Part shown: positions 25,098 through 35,108 of the stretch, piece by piece | Numbering within the stretch: position 1 is the first letter of the stretch | Layout of the letters: each line of letters starts with the position of its first letter | DNA from: Pinguiococcus pyrenoidosus | Lineage: Eukaryota; Sar; Pinguiophyceae; Pinguiochrysidales; Pinguiochrysidaceae | Reading direction: 5' to 3' | Assembly (NCBI GenBank): GCA_019677205.1 | Contig: JAAMXY010001188.1 | Location: forward strand, 1 to 36,802 | DNA: 36,802 nucleotides | The notes under the pieces: model-generated | What the model was told of the DNA's origin: nothing | Database searches by the model: none | The model's input: only the letters and a program-made list of their open reading frames with translations | Position numbers and translations under genes: made by a program

Positions 25098-25136
25098 CAG
25101 AAAGAACTTGCAGAAAGAACTTACAGAAAGAACTTA
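25098..25136. repeat. 13-bp direct repeat, three copies
   Basis: The unit CAGAAAGAACTT(G/A) occurs three times head to tail (25098, 25111, 25124), followed by a partial CAGAA. It is in the divergent intergenic region, about 590 bp upstream of the formin start. Function unknown. Confidence 0.85.
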
Positions 25137-25724
25137 CAGAACAGGGTTTCGTCATGCAAACCTAACGAAGAAAAGGATGTCAGATGTGGCGGAAAAGCAC
25201 TTTGATCTGAACTTGGCGCTGCGCTGTTTTCCGGGGCCACAAGTTGCTGAACCGGTCAGGCGAGCCGCGAAGATGGGATGGACGACGGTCGGACAGAGAC
25301 GAGACCGTCTCCTTCCGCTCCGGAACCCTCCGAAAACGTCGCGGGAGGAATAACTGGTCACCGCTTCGAAATTAGGCCATGCACGAAAGCATGAATCCCC
25401 AGATGGCGGCACGATTGGACCACTTGGTCAACGTCTGTTCCCCAATTGGTCGCAGGATCGTTCTTTGAAATACCGACCAGTAGTGACGACGCACGCGCTC
25501 GGAATCCCACAAGCGAGGCTGTATTCCGGACCGCGCTTTCTGGGCTTCACGGCGCCGTAGTATGCGGGCGCAGAAGACATGAACGGACGGCACCCCCTTG
25601 TCTCTTCCCCCGCAGGAGCGCGTTGGACGCCCTCTCTCGCCGTTTTGAAGGCCCCATCCGCGCCAGTTTCTGTTGCTCTCCTACGCTTTCAGCGCTGCGT
25701 GGCGCGACGGACCACGGGCGCGTT

Positions 25725-28700
25725 ATGTCGTCTCCGTCCGAGGTACCTGCGGAGATGTCATCCACAACGCCTCTGTTTCCGCGCGTTAACGGCTTCGACT
25801 GCGCGCAGATGTCCGATGACATCTCCGAGATGAGCACCGAGAACAGCTGGGCGGGGAGCGTGGACGAGGAGAAGCTGCGCGGCGCGCCAGGTGCTTGGAA
25901 AAGCCTTCTGAAGAGATGAGTTCTTTCGAACTTATACGGAACTGGTTTAGGGGACGCGTGCTATGTCACGTCGAGAATCATCGCCGCGCCCATGCCCACC
26001 GCCAAGAACGTGGGCCTCGTGTGTCGCTGGCTCCTCGCGGAGACCGGGCCCCGGTTCCTGCTCTGGGACCTCAGTGACGACGCGGACGACAAAACCGCCA
26101 AGGATGACATCTGGAAGGGCCTCACCGAGCGAGTGATCCGCGGAAGACTGAAGGTGAGCAGCCTCTACTCCATGCAGCGCCCAGGCCATTGATGAAACTG
26201 AGCGCGAGGCGGTGGACGCTCAGGGCGAATCCGGGCCACACGAGATGACCATGACGCAGGTTCTCCGCAATATTGCCGCCATGAGCGCCTGGCTGGAGCT
26301 GAACGAGGCCAATCGAGCGGTGGTCTGCTGCCGAAACGGACGCACGCGCTCGGGACTGTTCCTAGCGTGCCTCCTGCGCTATGCGGGCCTGTTCGAGAGC
26401 ACGGGCGACGCGCTGGCGCACTTCTACGGGAGGCGGTCTCCGGACACGATCGAGAAGATCGACAAATTCTTCCGTGGGAAGCGCGTCCTGGAGCACGAAC
26501 CGCCCACGTCGAGGATCCTCTTGCAGAACTTCGACGTGGCAATGGCCGCCGGGGGCACGCCAAATGGCTCCATGCTGCGCCTGGCGGCGATTCGGATCAA
26601 GGGCTTGGCGGCCCTCCGAGCCGAGGAGAATCAGGACCAGAGCCACGAGCTCCCCTCGCTGGAGATGTACGCCAACGGAGAGACGCACGTCATCACCATG
26701 GGCAGTCGCGAGGATGGGACGATCCGCGAAGAGGAGTCCGGCGACGTGATCGTCAGCATACCGCAGCGAATACCATCGATCTACGAGGACTTCGCGATCG
26801 TCAGCCGCATACCGCGGGTGGGGTCGCCGGGAGGCAAACCGAATCGGCGCCTGCTCTTTCGATACGCCAACCACCGCGGCTTCCTCGTCCAGGGGAGGGT
26901 CCTGCTGGACACGGATGGCATCGACGTGAGCAGAAGTCTCGCGAAGCAGCTGATGGACAAGTTCTTCGTCGAGATGGAGCTGGTGGACGACAGCCGCACG
27001 GGGGCCCTACCCGTGGCGCTCCTGAACAGCAGGCGGCGCTCCTCCATCCGCCACTCCGATTTTGCAAAGCTTCTGGAGGGCAGAGACGGCCGGGCCTCGG
27101 ACGGGACGACCACCACCACGGAGACCATGGAGGACGGCTACTCGGCCTGGGACGTGCTGCGCGGGACCCTGCCGAAGCGGCTCCTCGGAATGCAGGAGCT
27201 CCTGTGGCGCCACGTCGTCGACGCCAACGAGGAGGAGATCGGCGAGCTCGTCGCCAAGGGCTACGACAGCACCGCTGCAGAGCTCTCCTTACAGCTTTGC
27301 GTCAACGAGGCGCCGCTCGCGGCAGCCGTGGCGCAGGGCATCATGGCCATGAACGGCATCCCCCTGAACGTCAGCAGCATGGACGTGGAGAGGCGCGAGA
27401 GCGACACCTTTCGACTAGATCCCCCGCCCAGTGAGATGCGGCCGCCGGCGCGCCTGCGGAGCCCGAGCGACAGCATGACCCAACCTCCGATCCCCCCGCT
27501 GTCCATCAGTATTCCCCCGGGGAAGCTCAGGTCCCCAAAGCTCACGTCCTCGCCGGCGGCTGCACGGAAGGAGGCGTTCACCAGGGCGTCGATGCGGGCG
27601 CAGACGCACATCCGCAAAGCGTCCAAGGCTTCGACGCTGAAGAGGAGCCCCATGAGCTCCACGGCCCTCTCCAAGCAGGTCCCGCCCGACTCGCCGGATG
27701 CGCGCACCCGGGCGATAGACAGCATGATCGCAGAGGTCGCCCAAGTGGACGGCGTGACCATCGAGGAGATCCGTGACCTGATCCTCGCGAAGAAGGCCGA
27801 GAAGGCCATGAAAGGGGAGGGGAACGCGTGGCCGCCGAAAGGCCCCATTCTCAAGCAGGGCGTGCTTCTCAAACGCAGCAGGACGGCCATGCTGGCAAGA
27901 TGGCAGGAAAGAGAGTTCATCCTCACTTCAGCCGTCTTGGGATATGCGGCGCACAAAGGAAACGCGAAAGGTACGCGGGAGAAGTGATCTGAGCTGCGGC
28001 AAGAAGCTGTGCTTGGCGATTCACAGGACGCCTCGTGAATGCTCAGCAGCTCTGATGCTCAGCAGTTCGGATGCTGAGCAGCTCTGATGCTCACCAATCC
28101 TGATGCAACTTTTTCCTGACAGGTGGTGAGAGGAATGCCTTCGCCTTGGAAGAGATTAAAGAGATAACCACGAGCGCGAGCGATGGGCGGATCCTCATCT
28201 TGAGCATCGGCTTGGACCATGAGCTGACCGTTCGCGCCCAGACGGCGGCGGACGCGCAGGAGTGGCAGTACGCCATCGACAGTGCTCAGGGGCAAGCGAA
28301 GGAGCGTGTCTTCGGGAGGAATCCGCTCATGCAGGGCATCGACCCCGTGAAGATGAGGGCACACGCGATGCACCGCCTGAGCCAGACTGGCGGGGAAGGA
28401 CCAGCCATACCTGCAGACTTCCTCGGCGGGGAGATGCCGCAGCGCGTTCTCGAGGCCGGGCCTGTTCGCTCGCGCAAAGCGACTCCCAACGAGCTACCAG
28501 ATTCTGCCTTTACGTCGCGGCGCGAGTCCGGGCCCATCCGCTCTCGAAAGGCGGTTCCGAACGGTCTGCCAGACTCGGCCCTCGACGCGAACCGGGTCGG
28601 AAGCCGCCGCGTCAGCGCGAAGGCGAGCAAGGGACAGGCCACGCCCGCCGACGGCCTAGCGGAGGCCGCAGCTCCTCTGAGCTCGGATACGACCTCCGCG

Positions 28701-31289
28701 GAGCAAGGGGAGGAAGCGCCCGCGGTCCCCGCAAAGATCCCCATCACGGTCGTCACGGGAGTGCTCAGCCTCTCGAAGGAGTCAGCATCGGACGCTGATA
28801 TGGGGGCCAGTCCGAAGACGACGAGGGAGCTGCCACATGCAGACTCCATGACGGAAGCGCCGGAGGAGCAGGCGTCTCCCAAGCAGGATGCGGCAAGCAT
28901 CAGCGCAATGTCCGCAGCTGACTCGAAGGATTCCTTCTCGCCCACCCATTCGACCGGGGGTGCCACCAGTCCGAAGCCCTTGTCGCCCGCGAGCGCGTCC
29001 CCTTCGGGCGAGGCGATGCCACCGAGACCGCCGCTGTCCCCAGTGATAGAAGTGGAGAACGAGCAGCAGGACAAGCCCGGCGAGATCCGGGAAGAGATCA
29101 TGAAGTTCGTGCGCATGCTCAAGGCGGGGGTGCCACGAATGGCGGTGGAGCTGAAAATGCGAGCGGAGGGCTTCGACGCTGCAGAGCTGGACTCACCACA
29201 GGTGAACGACTTTCTCAACGGGGCGAAGCAGGCTACGAAGGAGGAGCCCACCATCAGTGCCGAGGTGAAGAAGTTCGTGCTCATGCTCAAGGCCGGGGTC
29301 CCGCGGATGGCGGTGGAGCTCAAGATGCAGGCCGAGGGCATCGATGCGGCGGAGCTGGATTCAGCAGAAGTGGCCGCGTTCCTGTCCGCTGCGGCCGACA
29401 AGACTGCGAAGGAGGCCGAGGCCAAGGAGGCGAAGATGATCGCCCTCACCCCGGAGCAGAGTCGCTTCATTACGATGCTGAAGGCGGGGGTGCCGCGCGC
29501 GGCGGTCGAGATGAAGATGAGATCGGAGGGCGTCGATGCGAGGTTCCTGGACACCGATTTCGTTCGGAAGATGCTAGGCCAGAAGACGGAAGACGATGCC
29601 AGGTTTGACAAGTATAAGAGGATGTACAAAAGCGGGGTGCCCATGGGGGCAATCCAGAACAAGATGGCGCTCGACGGCCTGGACCCAGAAGCGCTGCGGA
29701 GTTGGTTTGCCCGAGAGCAGGGAGAAGTCGATCCGGCAGATCTCACCGCAACGAGCACCGGTGGCCGAAAGGCCCTGAAGAAGAAAGGTGCCGAGGAGAA
29801 GGCCACGTGGAAGCGGAGAACCTTGGCGTGGAAGGAAATCAAACTAGATGAGGAGGGCGACGTCGACACGATCTGGAAGAGCGAAGCCCAGGACATCGCT
29901 CTGGGAGACGACGAGCTCGCCGTCTTCCAGTCGCTGTTCCAAGAGGACATCGCGAAGAAGGAGAACGGCGAGGGCGGCTCGGCGAAGCCCGTCAAGAAGC
30001 TGAAGCCGGCGCAGGTGCAGAAGCCGAGGGCCAACCTGATCGACTCGCGGAGGGCGACCAACGCGGGCATCGCGATCAAGAACATCAAGCTGTCCAATCG
30101 CGAGGTGCACGACCACATCGTCTCGTTGAATTCGGAAGCCTTCAACCCGGTGCAGCTTGGCCTACTTCTCGAGTACTGGCCAACGAATCAAGAGCGATCA
30201 GTACTGGAGAGGTTCAACGGCGACGCTGACACCTTGAATGAGGCCGAGAAGTTCATGCGCGACGTGTGCGACGTGCCGGAAGGGAAGGAGAGGGTGGGCG
30301 CGATGCTCTTCAAGGCGACCTTTGGAGAGAAGCTAGAGGGGGTGACGCGGGATCTCACGTGCCTCCAGAATGCCTGCGACGACGTGCGACTCTCACACCG
30401 ACTGCGGTCGCTGCTGCGAATCATCCTGCTTCTGGGCAACAAGATCAATGGCGACAGCGCGCAGGCCTTCACCCTTGACTCCCTCCTGAAGCTGTCCTCG
30501 GCCAAGTCGAAGGACCGGAAGACCACTGTCCTCGACTACCTGGTCATGCTGGCGGAGCGCACGGACGAGGACCTGCTGCGCTTCTCCGAAGACCTTTCAT
30601 CCAGCGTCCCGGCGAGTCGAGTGCTGGTCAACGAGCTGCGAAGCGAGCTCAAGGAGCTGCAGAGGGGGCTGTCGCAGGCCTCCAAGATTGCGAATGGCGA
30701 GGCCCTGGCGGACGCAGAGCAGAATCCGCTGAAGGACTTCTGCGACAGCGCCACCAGCCGCCTGCAGCAAGCGAACGACCTCCTGACGTCCGCGGTGGAC
30801 AAGTTCGATGGCGTGCTGCGGTACATGCACGAGGAGCCGAGGCTTTCTCCGTCGGAGTTCTTCAGCACCTTGTCTTCCTTCATTCGTGAATTCAATGGTG
30901 CTTGTGATCGGGTCAAGAAGAAGCACGAAGCAGAATCTAGACGACGTTTGATGCAGGAAAGCTTGAAAGCAGCGAGGTCGCCACGGCATCAGAAGGCTAC
31001 GAGCGACCGCGAGCTTGGCGATGATGGGGGAATCCCAAGATCGAGCACCATGGGACACCCGAGACTTAGCCGCGCTCGCACAATCACGGGTCGGCATAGC
31101 GAAGCCTCCGGCTCCTTTGAGAGACACTCCGAGGGTGGCGGAGGAATCCGACGAAGCACGACGAGCCTCGGGCCGAGGTTCTCCGGTCGAAATGGCCGCC
31201 ACACCGATCGGCCGAGGCGGAAGCCGCCGAAGCTGGTGAGGACAAGAGCCTCCAAAGAGTCGGTGCAGGGTGCCACGGTCGCCCTGTAG
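25725..31289 (+). CDS. Unconventional formin: PTEN-like phosphatase, C2-like, PH, CCDC53-like repeats, FH2
   Basis: Four exons: 25725-25890, 25951-26153, about 26224-27970 and 28123-31289; about 1,760 residues. Introns 1 and 3 keep phase exactly. Residues about 60-200 form a PTEN-like phosphatase: CYVTSRIIAAPMP, then the P-loop CRNGRTR at about 159-165, where Cys and Arg of CX5R are kept but the preceding His is Cys. A C2-like region follows to about 400. A PH domain spans about 662-760, beginning PILKQGVLLKRSRTAM. Four GVPRxAVExKM repeats lie at about 1,027-1,234. FH2 spans about 1,250-1,660, with LIDSRRATNAGIAIKNIKL and LLLGNKIN ... LLKLSSAKSKDRKTTVLDYL. FH2 dimers nucleate and elongate actin. 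PTEN-FH2 fusions are known in plant class II formins, where the PTEN part anchors to membranes. There is no long proline-rich FH1. Confidence 0.92.
26154..26223 (+). other. Formin intron 2, acceptor uncertain
   Basis: Read-through meets a TGA after GRLKVSSLYSMQRPGH, so something must be spliced here. The donor AAG|GTGAGC is strong. Two acceptors keep frame: CCCAG at 26184 (a 31-nt intron, adding AIDETEREAVDAQ) and GCTCAG at 26223 (70 nt). I prefer the second, because the other confidently placed introns in the window are 58-152 nt. Confidence 0.6.
28040..28104 (+). repeat. 16-bp repeat, four copies, inside formin intron 3
   Basis: Units starting at 28040, 28056, 28072 and 28088 follow TGCTCAGCAGCTCTGA with a few substitutions. 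The intron (27971-28122, 152 nt) is the longest in the window and this array fills nearly half of it. It splits the PH domain coding sequence. Confidence 0.85.
29080..29725 (+). repeat. Four WASH-CCDC53-like repeats preceding FH2
   Basis: Four units of about 45-60 residues contain FVRMLKAGVPRMAVELKM, FVLMLKAGVPRMAVELKM, FITMLKAGVPRAAVEMKM and YKRMYKSGVPMGAIQNKM, each followed by a short (E/D)G(F/I/V/L)D segment. The first two are nearly identical also at DNA level, which suggests recent duplication. The same G-V-P-x-x-A-x-x-x-K-M-x-x-[ED]-G-x-D motif occurs once in CCDC53/WASHC3 of the WASH complex (from memory). They occupy the place where other formins carry FH1. Confidence 0.85.
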
Positions 31290-31687
31290 CGCTGTCCGTC
31301 GGGGCCTCCGCGTTGGACATGCCTGTAGATGCCGTCCCGCCGATCCGCAGGAGGGGCAGCAGACAACCTGAGATACTTGTGCCAGCATGCATGTGCGAGA
31401 TGCCCAGATGAAAGTGGCTCAGAAACGGAATGCGAGTCCAACCTCGTGTGAGTTTCTTGTCGACACCGTCTGCTCTCTATGCAACGTCTTGACGAAGCTC
31501 CCCACCCCTTGACGTCCAAAATCCCTTTGCACAGCCGTTCGTCATCTGTGCAGAATCGCGATCACAGCGGTCAAAGCTTTTTGATGCGCCTGCAAGTCAA
31601 GTCAAGTCAAGTCAAGTCAAGTCAAGTCAAGTCAAGTCAAGTCAAGTCAAGTCAGGTTAAGTCAAGTCAAGTCAAGTCAAGTCCCCC
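31290..31687. other. Convergent 3' region of formin and tRNase Z
   Basis: About 400 bp between the two stop codons, holding both 3' untranslated regions. Apart from the CAAGT pentanucleotide array I see no gene and no recognisable structure. Confidence 0.6.
31593..31682. repeat. (CAAGT)n pentanucleotide microsatellite, 18 units
   Basis: Eighteen head-to-tail 5-bp units, with one imperfect pair (CAGGT, TAAGT) near 31,653-31,662. The array ends 5 bp beyond the tRNase Z stop codon, so it lies in that gene's 3' untranslated region as repeated ACTTG. Confidence 0.95.
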
Positions 31688-33988
31688 TCACGCAACACGG
31701 CTTTCCCGTGGTGGGATCGGCAGCACCATGAGGTCCCATGCGGCCACGACGTCTTCTCCGCTGATGGAGGCGACGGCGCGCGCCTGCTCTTCAATCTCGT
31801 ACATTGCACGAATGCTGTCGGGGCGCGCGTCGCCACGGAATCGAGGACTGAAGTGAGTCAGCACGAGCTTCTTCGCGGCACAGGCCCGCTGGAACTCGGC
31901 TGCGACATCTGGAGTGGAATGCCCATATCTCTCTGCGTGCTTGCGCTCCGTCTCGGGACTATCTGTGCTTCCTGGAGAAGTTCATCACAGAACCAGTACG
32001 AAGAACGACGGACAGACCCTTGTCAGAACAGAACTGAGAAGCGGTGAGTCGCTGCCAGGTTTCACAGTGTTTTCGGGCACCTTGTCCGTTGACGAATGCG
32101 TTTGTACACTCATGCACAACCACATCTGCGCCCTGCGAGAATGGAAGAAGCCTTGAAGCGTCGGATGTGTCTCCGCAAATGACAATCCTGCGTCCTGGAG
32201 AGAGGCAAACAACTTAGCCGGAGGGCTTCCACGGAGATCCGCGCGAAACCCATGCGGACACCCCAGAAACCAAGAAGCTGAAAAAGCGCACCTTCCAAGC
32301 TTCTCTCGCGAATGCGCTCTCCAACTACGCGCGTTCCATCAGGGAAGAGGTACGATTCGTCCATGCCTAGATTTCCGATCGTTTTGTAGATCGCGCGGGG
32401 ATTCCGTCCACCTTGATCATGAGCAACGCCACGAATTAGTCGGCGCCTCCGCGACGCAAACGAGGACCTTGCGTACCGAGCTCCAACTGCAATGCCTTCG
32501 CGTTTCTCTCAATGATGGGCTCTAGTACCTCCGACTTGATTCTGCCTTCGCACGCGACGTGTTGAGTGCTCGTCTCCTTCAAGCGAATCAGAACGGGGTT
32601 GCTGTCCTACCTAGTCGAGGGCCCTCCTCGATCGTAAAGCCCACGCAGGGAACGCGATGGACCATGGCTGCCGCGCGGACGCTCAATTGCCCCTCTGCAT
32701 TCGGTGGAGCATCCAATTTGTCGTCTGTGCGGTCTGGCATGTCTTCCTGCTGCTGCGGCGGGCCCGGTCGGAGCTTCTCGATGCCTTTTCGATTGCCGAC
32801 CGCAACCCGTCCCCGGCCTTTGACCCTTCTGCCCTTCGGGGCCTTTGGCCTTCCCCTCTCGCTTCGTTTTCTATCGCCCTCCAGTGGTGGTAGCGGCAGA
32901 CATTGCCAACTGCCGTCCGCGTCCGGAAAAATCTGGCGCCCGCCTGAGTGCATTGTGCCCAGACTTGAGACAAAAACACAAAAAACACAAAAAGAAGAAA
33001 GCGTCGGCTTGGAGGCAACGCATGACCCAGTCGTACCTGGCACCTCTCCATGCGCGGCGGAGGGCTTCAGCCCTCCGAGCTTGCCTTTCTTCCTTCTTCT
33101 CTGCGAGTCCCGAGGATGGTCAACGTCCACGGCTTCGTTCGACGGCGCAGGCTCCTGGCCTGGCACGAGGCCCGGAATGTCTTCGAGCTCGTGCACTCTG
33201 TAGCTCGCAGTAATCTAGCGCGGCGTTCCTCGTCAGTCCAACCAAAATGGCCTGTGCGTGCCTGCCCTCTCTCTGCCTACCTGAGACATGGTGAACTGCA
33301 TGGCCCCGCGCAAGAACTGCCGGGTGCCGACGGGGCCAAAGATCTCCACGGGAGGAAGCTTGTCGTCCTTGCCGGAGGATGAGACGTCTGTTTCGTCCAG
33401 GCTCTCCTGAGAGCCCTTCCTCGCGGCACCGAGCAGACACAGCATTCCAGGGAGACCAAAGACATGATCCCCATGCAGATGCGTCAGGAATATGTGGGAG
33501 ATCTTGGACAGCTTCAGCGGCGCCTCCTGCATCAACACTTGGGTCCCTATGAAAAAGGCATCTTTAGCGGGCAACTCGCGCATTTTCAACCTTCCATCCA
33601 CCAGATCTACCCACCCTCGCCACAATCGAAGAGAAAAGCGCCCCTCTCGTGCCTCAGCACCATCGCAGACACGCTTCGGCTCCTGTCCATCAGCGCATTA
33701 GCCTTGCCACGCCGGGCAGCGGACAGACACGACGCCACACCTGGTAGGGATGCAGCTGGCGGTTCCCAAAAAGTGCAGGTCCCACGTCTTAGAGCTTGTG
33801 GAAGCCTTGGAGAGGCGCTCTCGCTGCGTCTGAAAGGTTGTGGCGCCCGCGGGAATGGGATTTGCGGCGTCCGAGCAGAACAGCGGCGGACGGAGACGAG
33901 CGCTGCCCATGGGCGGATACCGCGAGAGGCTGCCGCCACCGCGATGAAAGACCACTCCAAGGCCACAGAGCAACGCGAGGCGCTTCAT
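31688..33988 (-). CDS. tRNase Z, short form, tRNA 3' endonuclease
   Basis: Nine exons splice to exactly 560 codons (559 residues): 33741-33988, 33615-33682, 33281-33546, 33037-33214, 32611-32943, 32477-32545, 32292-32411, 32081-32194, 31688-31971. All junctions are GT-AG and phase-consistent. The enzyme removes the 3' trailer from pre-tRNA. The N-terminal strand DLHFLGTASCIPTRSRS and FDCGEGTQ are typical. The metal-binding motif HLHGDH is at about 128-133. Downstream are HRVPCVGF, ICGDTSDAS (Asp about 436), VVVHECTN, YGHSTPDVA and LVLTHFSPRF (His about 505), so all ligands appear present. There is one metallo-beta-lactamase unit with an N-terminal HxHxDH, hence the short (ELAC1-type) form. 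It exceeds the usual about 300-360 residues by an N-terminal leader of about 70 residues and a central basic insertion. The 93-nt intron at 32944-33036 could also be retained, because it is open and divisible by three. Confidence 0.93.
33755..33988 (-). other. Possible organelle-targeting leader of tRNase Z
   Basis: About 70 residues precede the catalytic domain. The start is MKRLALLCGLGVVFHRGGG, a short signal-like hydrophobic stretch, followed by an Arg/Pro/Ser/Thr-rich tract with few acidic residues. This could be a mitochondrial presequence or a signal-plus-transit leader as in algae with complex plastids. The sequence alone does not decide. Confidence 0.4.
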
Positions 33989-34326
33989 CGGCGCTTCGGT
34001 GGCGCCGCAGGAGAGCGCGCGGCGTGCGTTTGTGAGAAGCTTGCTACGCTGCCTGTGATACGGCTTAGTAATCGAATTATTTGAAGTTCTGGTAAATGAC
34101 TAGTAACACCGAGCAAATAAACAATCCGATGACTTTTGGAGAGACGGACAGACTTGGGATTCCGAGGAAGAATCCCGCGGTTCTCTGTCCACATCGCCTC
34201 TGTCTCCCGTCCACCCGTATCGATCTTGTGCGCGGCGAAGTTCTCCGCAAAAAATCAGCGGCTGCGCCGCATCTGGCGGACTGACCATCATTGACACCAC
34301 TTCCAAGGCGCCTTTCCCCTCTTGAC
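33989..34326. promoter_or_regulatory. Divergent intergenic region, tRNase Z / PSMG3
   Basis: A compact 338-bp interval between two start codons facing away from each other; it must carry both promoters. It is slightly more AT-rich near 34,070-34,135 than the flanking genes. I see no defined element. Confidence 0.4.
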
Positions 34327-34889
34327 ATGTCTTCGGGAGCTGTGGTGGTGCCGAAGACGCGGCGGAACGTCGTGACGGTCGGGGAAATCCCCACCGAGAT
34401 TGTCGTGCAGGGCTTCGAGGATACGATTTTCGTGGTGATCACGCAGATGAAGAAGCTGGGGTCCATGGTAGGTTGCCTTCGCAGCCGATGTCGTTGGACT
34501 GCACTGGTGCACTGATTTGGAAGGAGGAGGACTGAGCAGTAAGCTTTGGCATCCCAGATCCTGTCCGTGCCGGAGAGAGTCGGGACGGATAGCTGTCTTT
34601 TTGAGTCGCAAGTGCTGTTCGGACGACGAGACGATCCTCTTCTGGTGCTCTATGCTCGGCAGCTCGCCGAAGAAATCAGGTGCGAGCGTGGTCCCAGCTT
34701 TTTCTCACGAAGGCTAGGCAGCAAGAACCTCACAGCAGCTGCTTTCACCTTCGTTTGTCCCGCCCTATCAGCAAGCAGACAACCTTTGATCGGAAGCTGC
34801 TCGTGTGCATAGCGCTGCGAGACGAAGGGCGGACGCCCCAAGCATTTCAGGAGATCATCAACGAAGTGCTGTCGCTATCCATATGGTAG
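34327..34889 (+). CDS. PSMG3: Proteasome assembly chaperone 3 (PAC3)
   Basis: Three exons, 34327-34467, 34558-34679 and 34772-34889, give 126 residues; the human protein has about 122. Introns are 90 and 92 nt, with donors ATG|GTAGGT and AG|GTGCGA and acceptors CCCAG and ATCAG, all phase-consistent. Recognisable elements: TEIVVQGFEDTIFVVITQ and KKLGSM in exon 1, SQVLFGRRDDPLLVLYARQL in exon 2 (human has KVLLGQDEPLIHVFAKNL), and KLLVCIALRD ... QEIINEVLSLSIW at the end (human ends in a similar REVIRVCQVW). With PAC4, PAC3 scaffolds alpha-ring assembly of the 20S proteasome in the cytosol. It was recognised by this end-to-end pattern rather than by one catalytic motif. Confidence 0.87.
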
Positions 34890-35108
34890 CTTTCTGCTGG
34901 ATACCCTCAGCTGCCGACTCGGCTGCGGAGGATGCGGCGGAGCTCGCCGAGCTAGAGAAGAGGCATCACGGATGGACCTCTGGCAACCGCTACGTGCTTC
35001 TTGGCGAGTGGCAAGTCTTGCAGAGCAGCATGGATGACGCAAACCTTCAAGCTTCAGAAACACTCAGTTCTCTTCAACGATGCGTCCCAGAAACCGGAGT
35101 TCGGGGGG

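Larger units (their letters stand above)
24547..25724. promoter_or_regulatory. Divergent intergenic region between the giant gene and the formin
   Basis: About 1.18 kb separates two start codons pointing away from each other, so it must hold both 5' untranslated regions and both promoters. No convincing gene is seen; the short open frames have no recognisable protein. It contains a CT-rich microsatellite next to the giant gene and a 13-bp triplicate near the middle. The formin reading frame stays open upstream to about 25,446, so a longer formin N-terminus cannot be excluded. I see no clear TATA box. Confidence 0.5.

Noticed and set aside
28286-30145. 619-codon minus-strand open frame
   Set aside because: It lies opposite the formin and is Ser/Ala-rich with no domain; it is explained by GC-rich codon use of the formin exon.
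31593-31682. CRISPR-like or telomeric array
   Set aside because: Units are 5 bp with no spacers, so it is a simple microsatellite; the unit does not match known telomere repeats.
32559-33203. 214-codon plus-strand open frame
   Set aside because: It is antisense to tRNase Z exons and crosses their introns; no homology pattern is seen.
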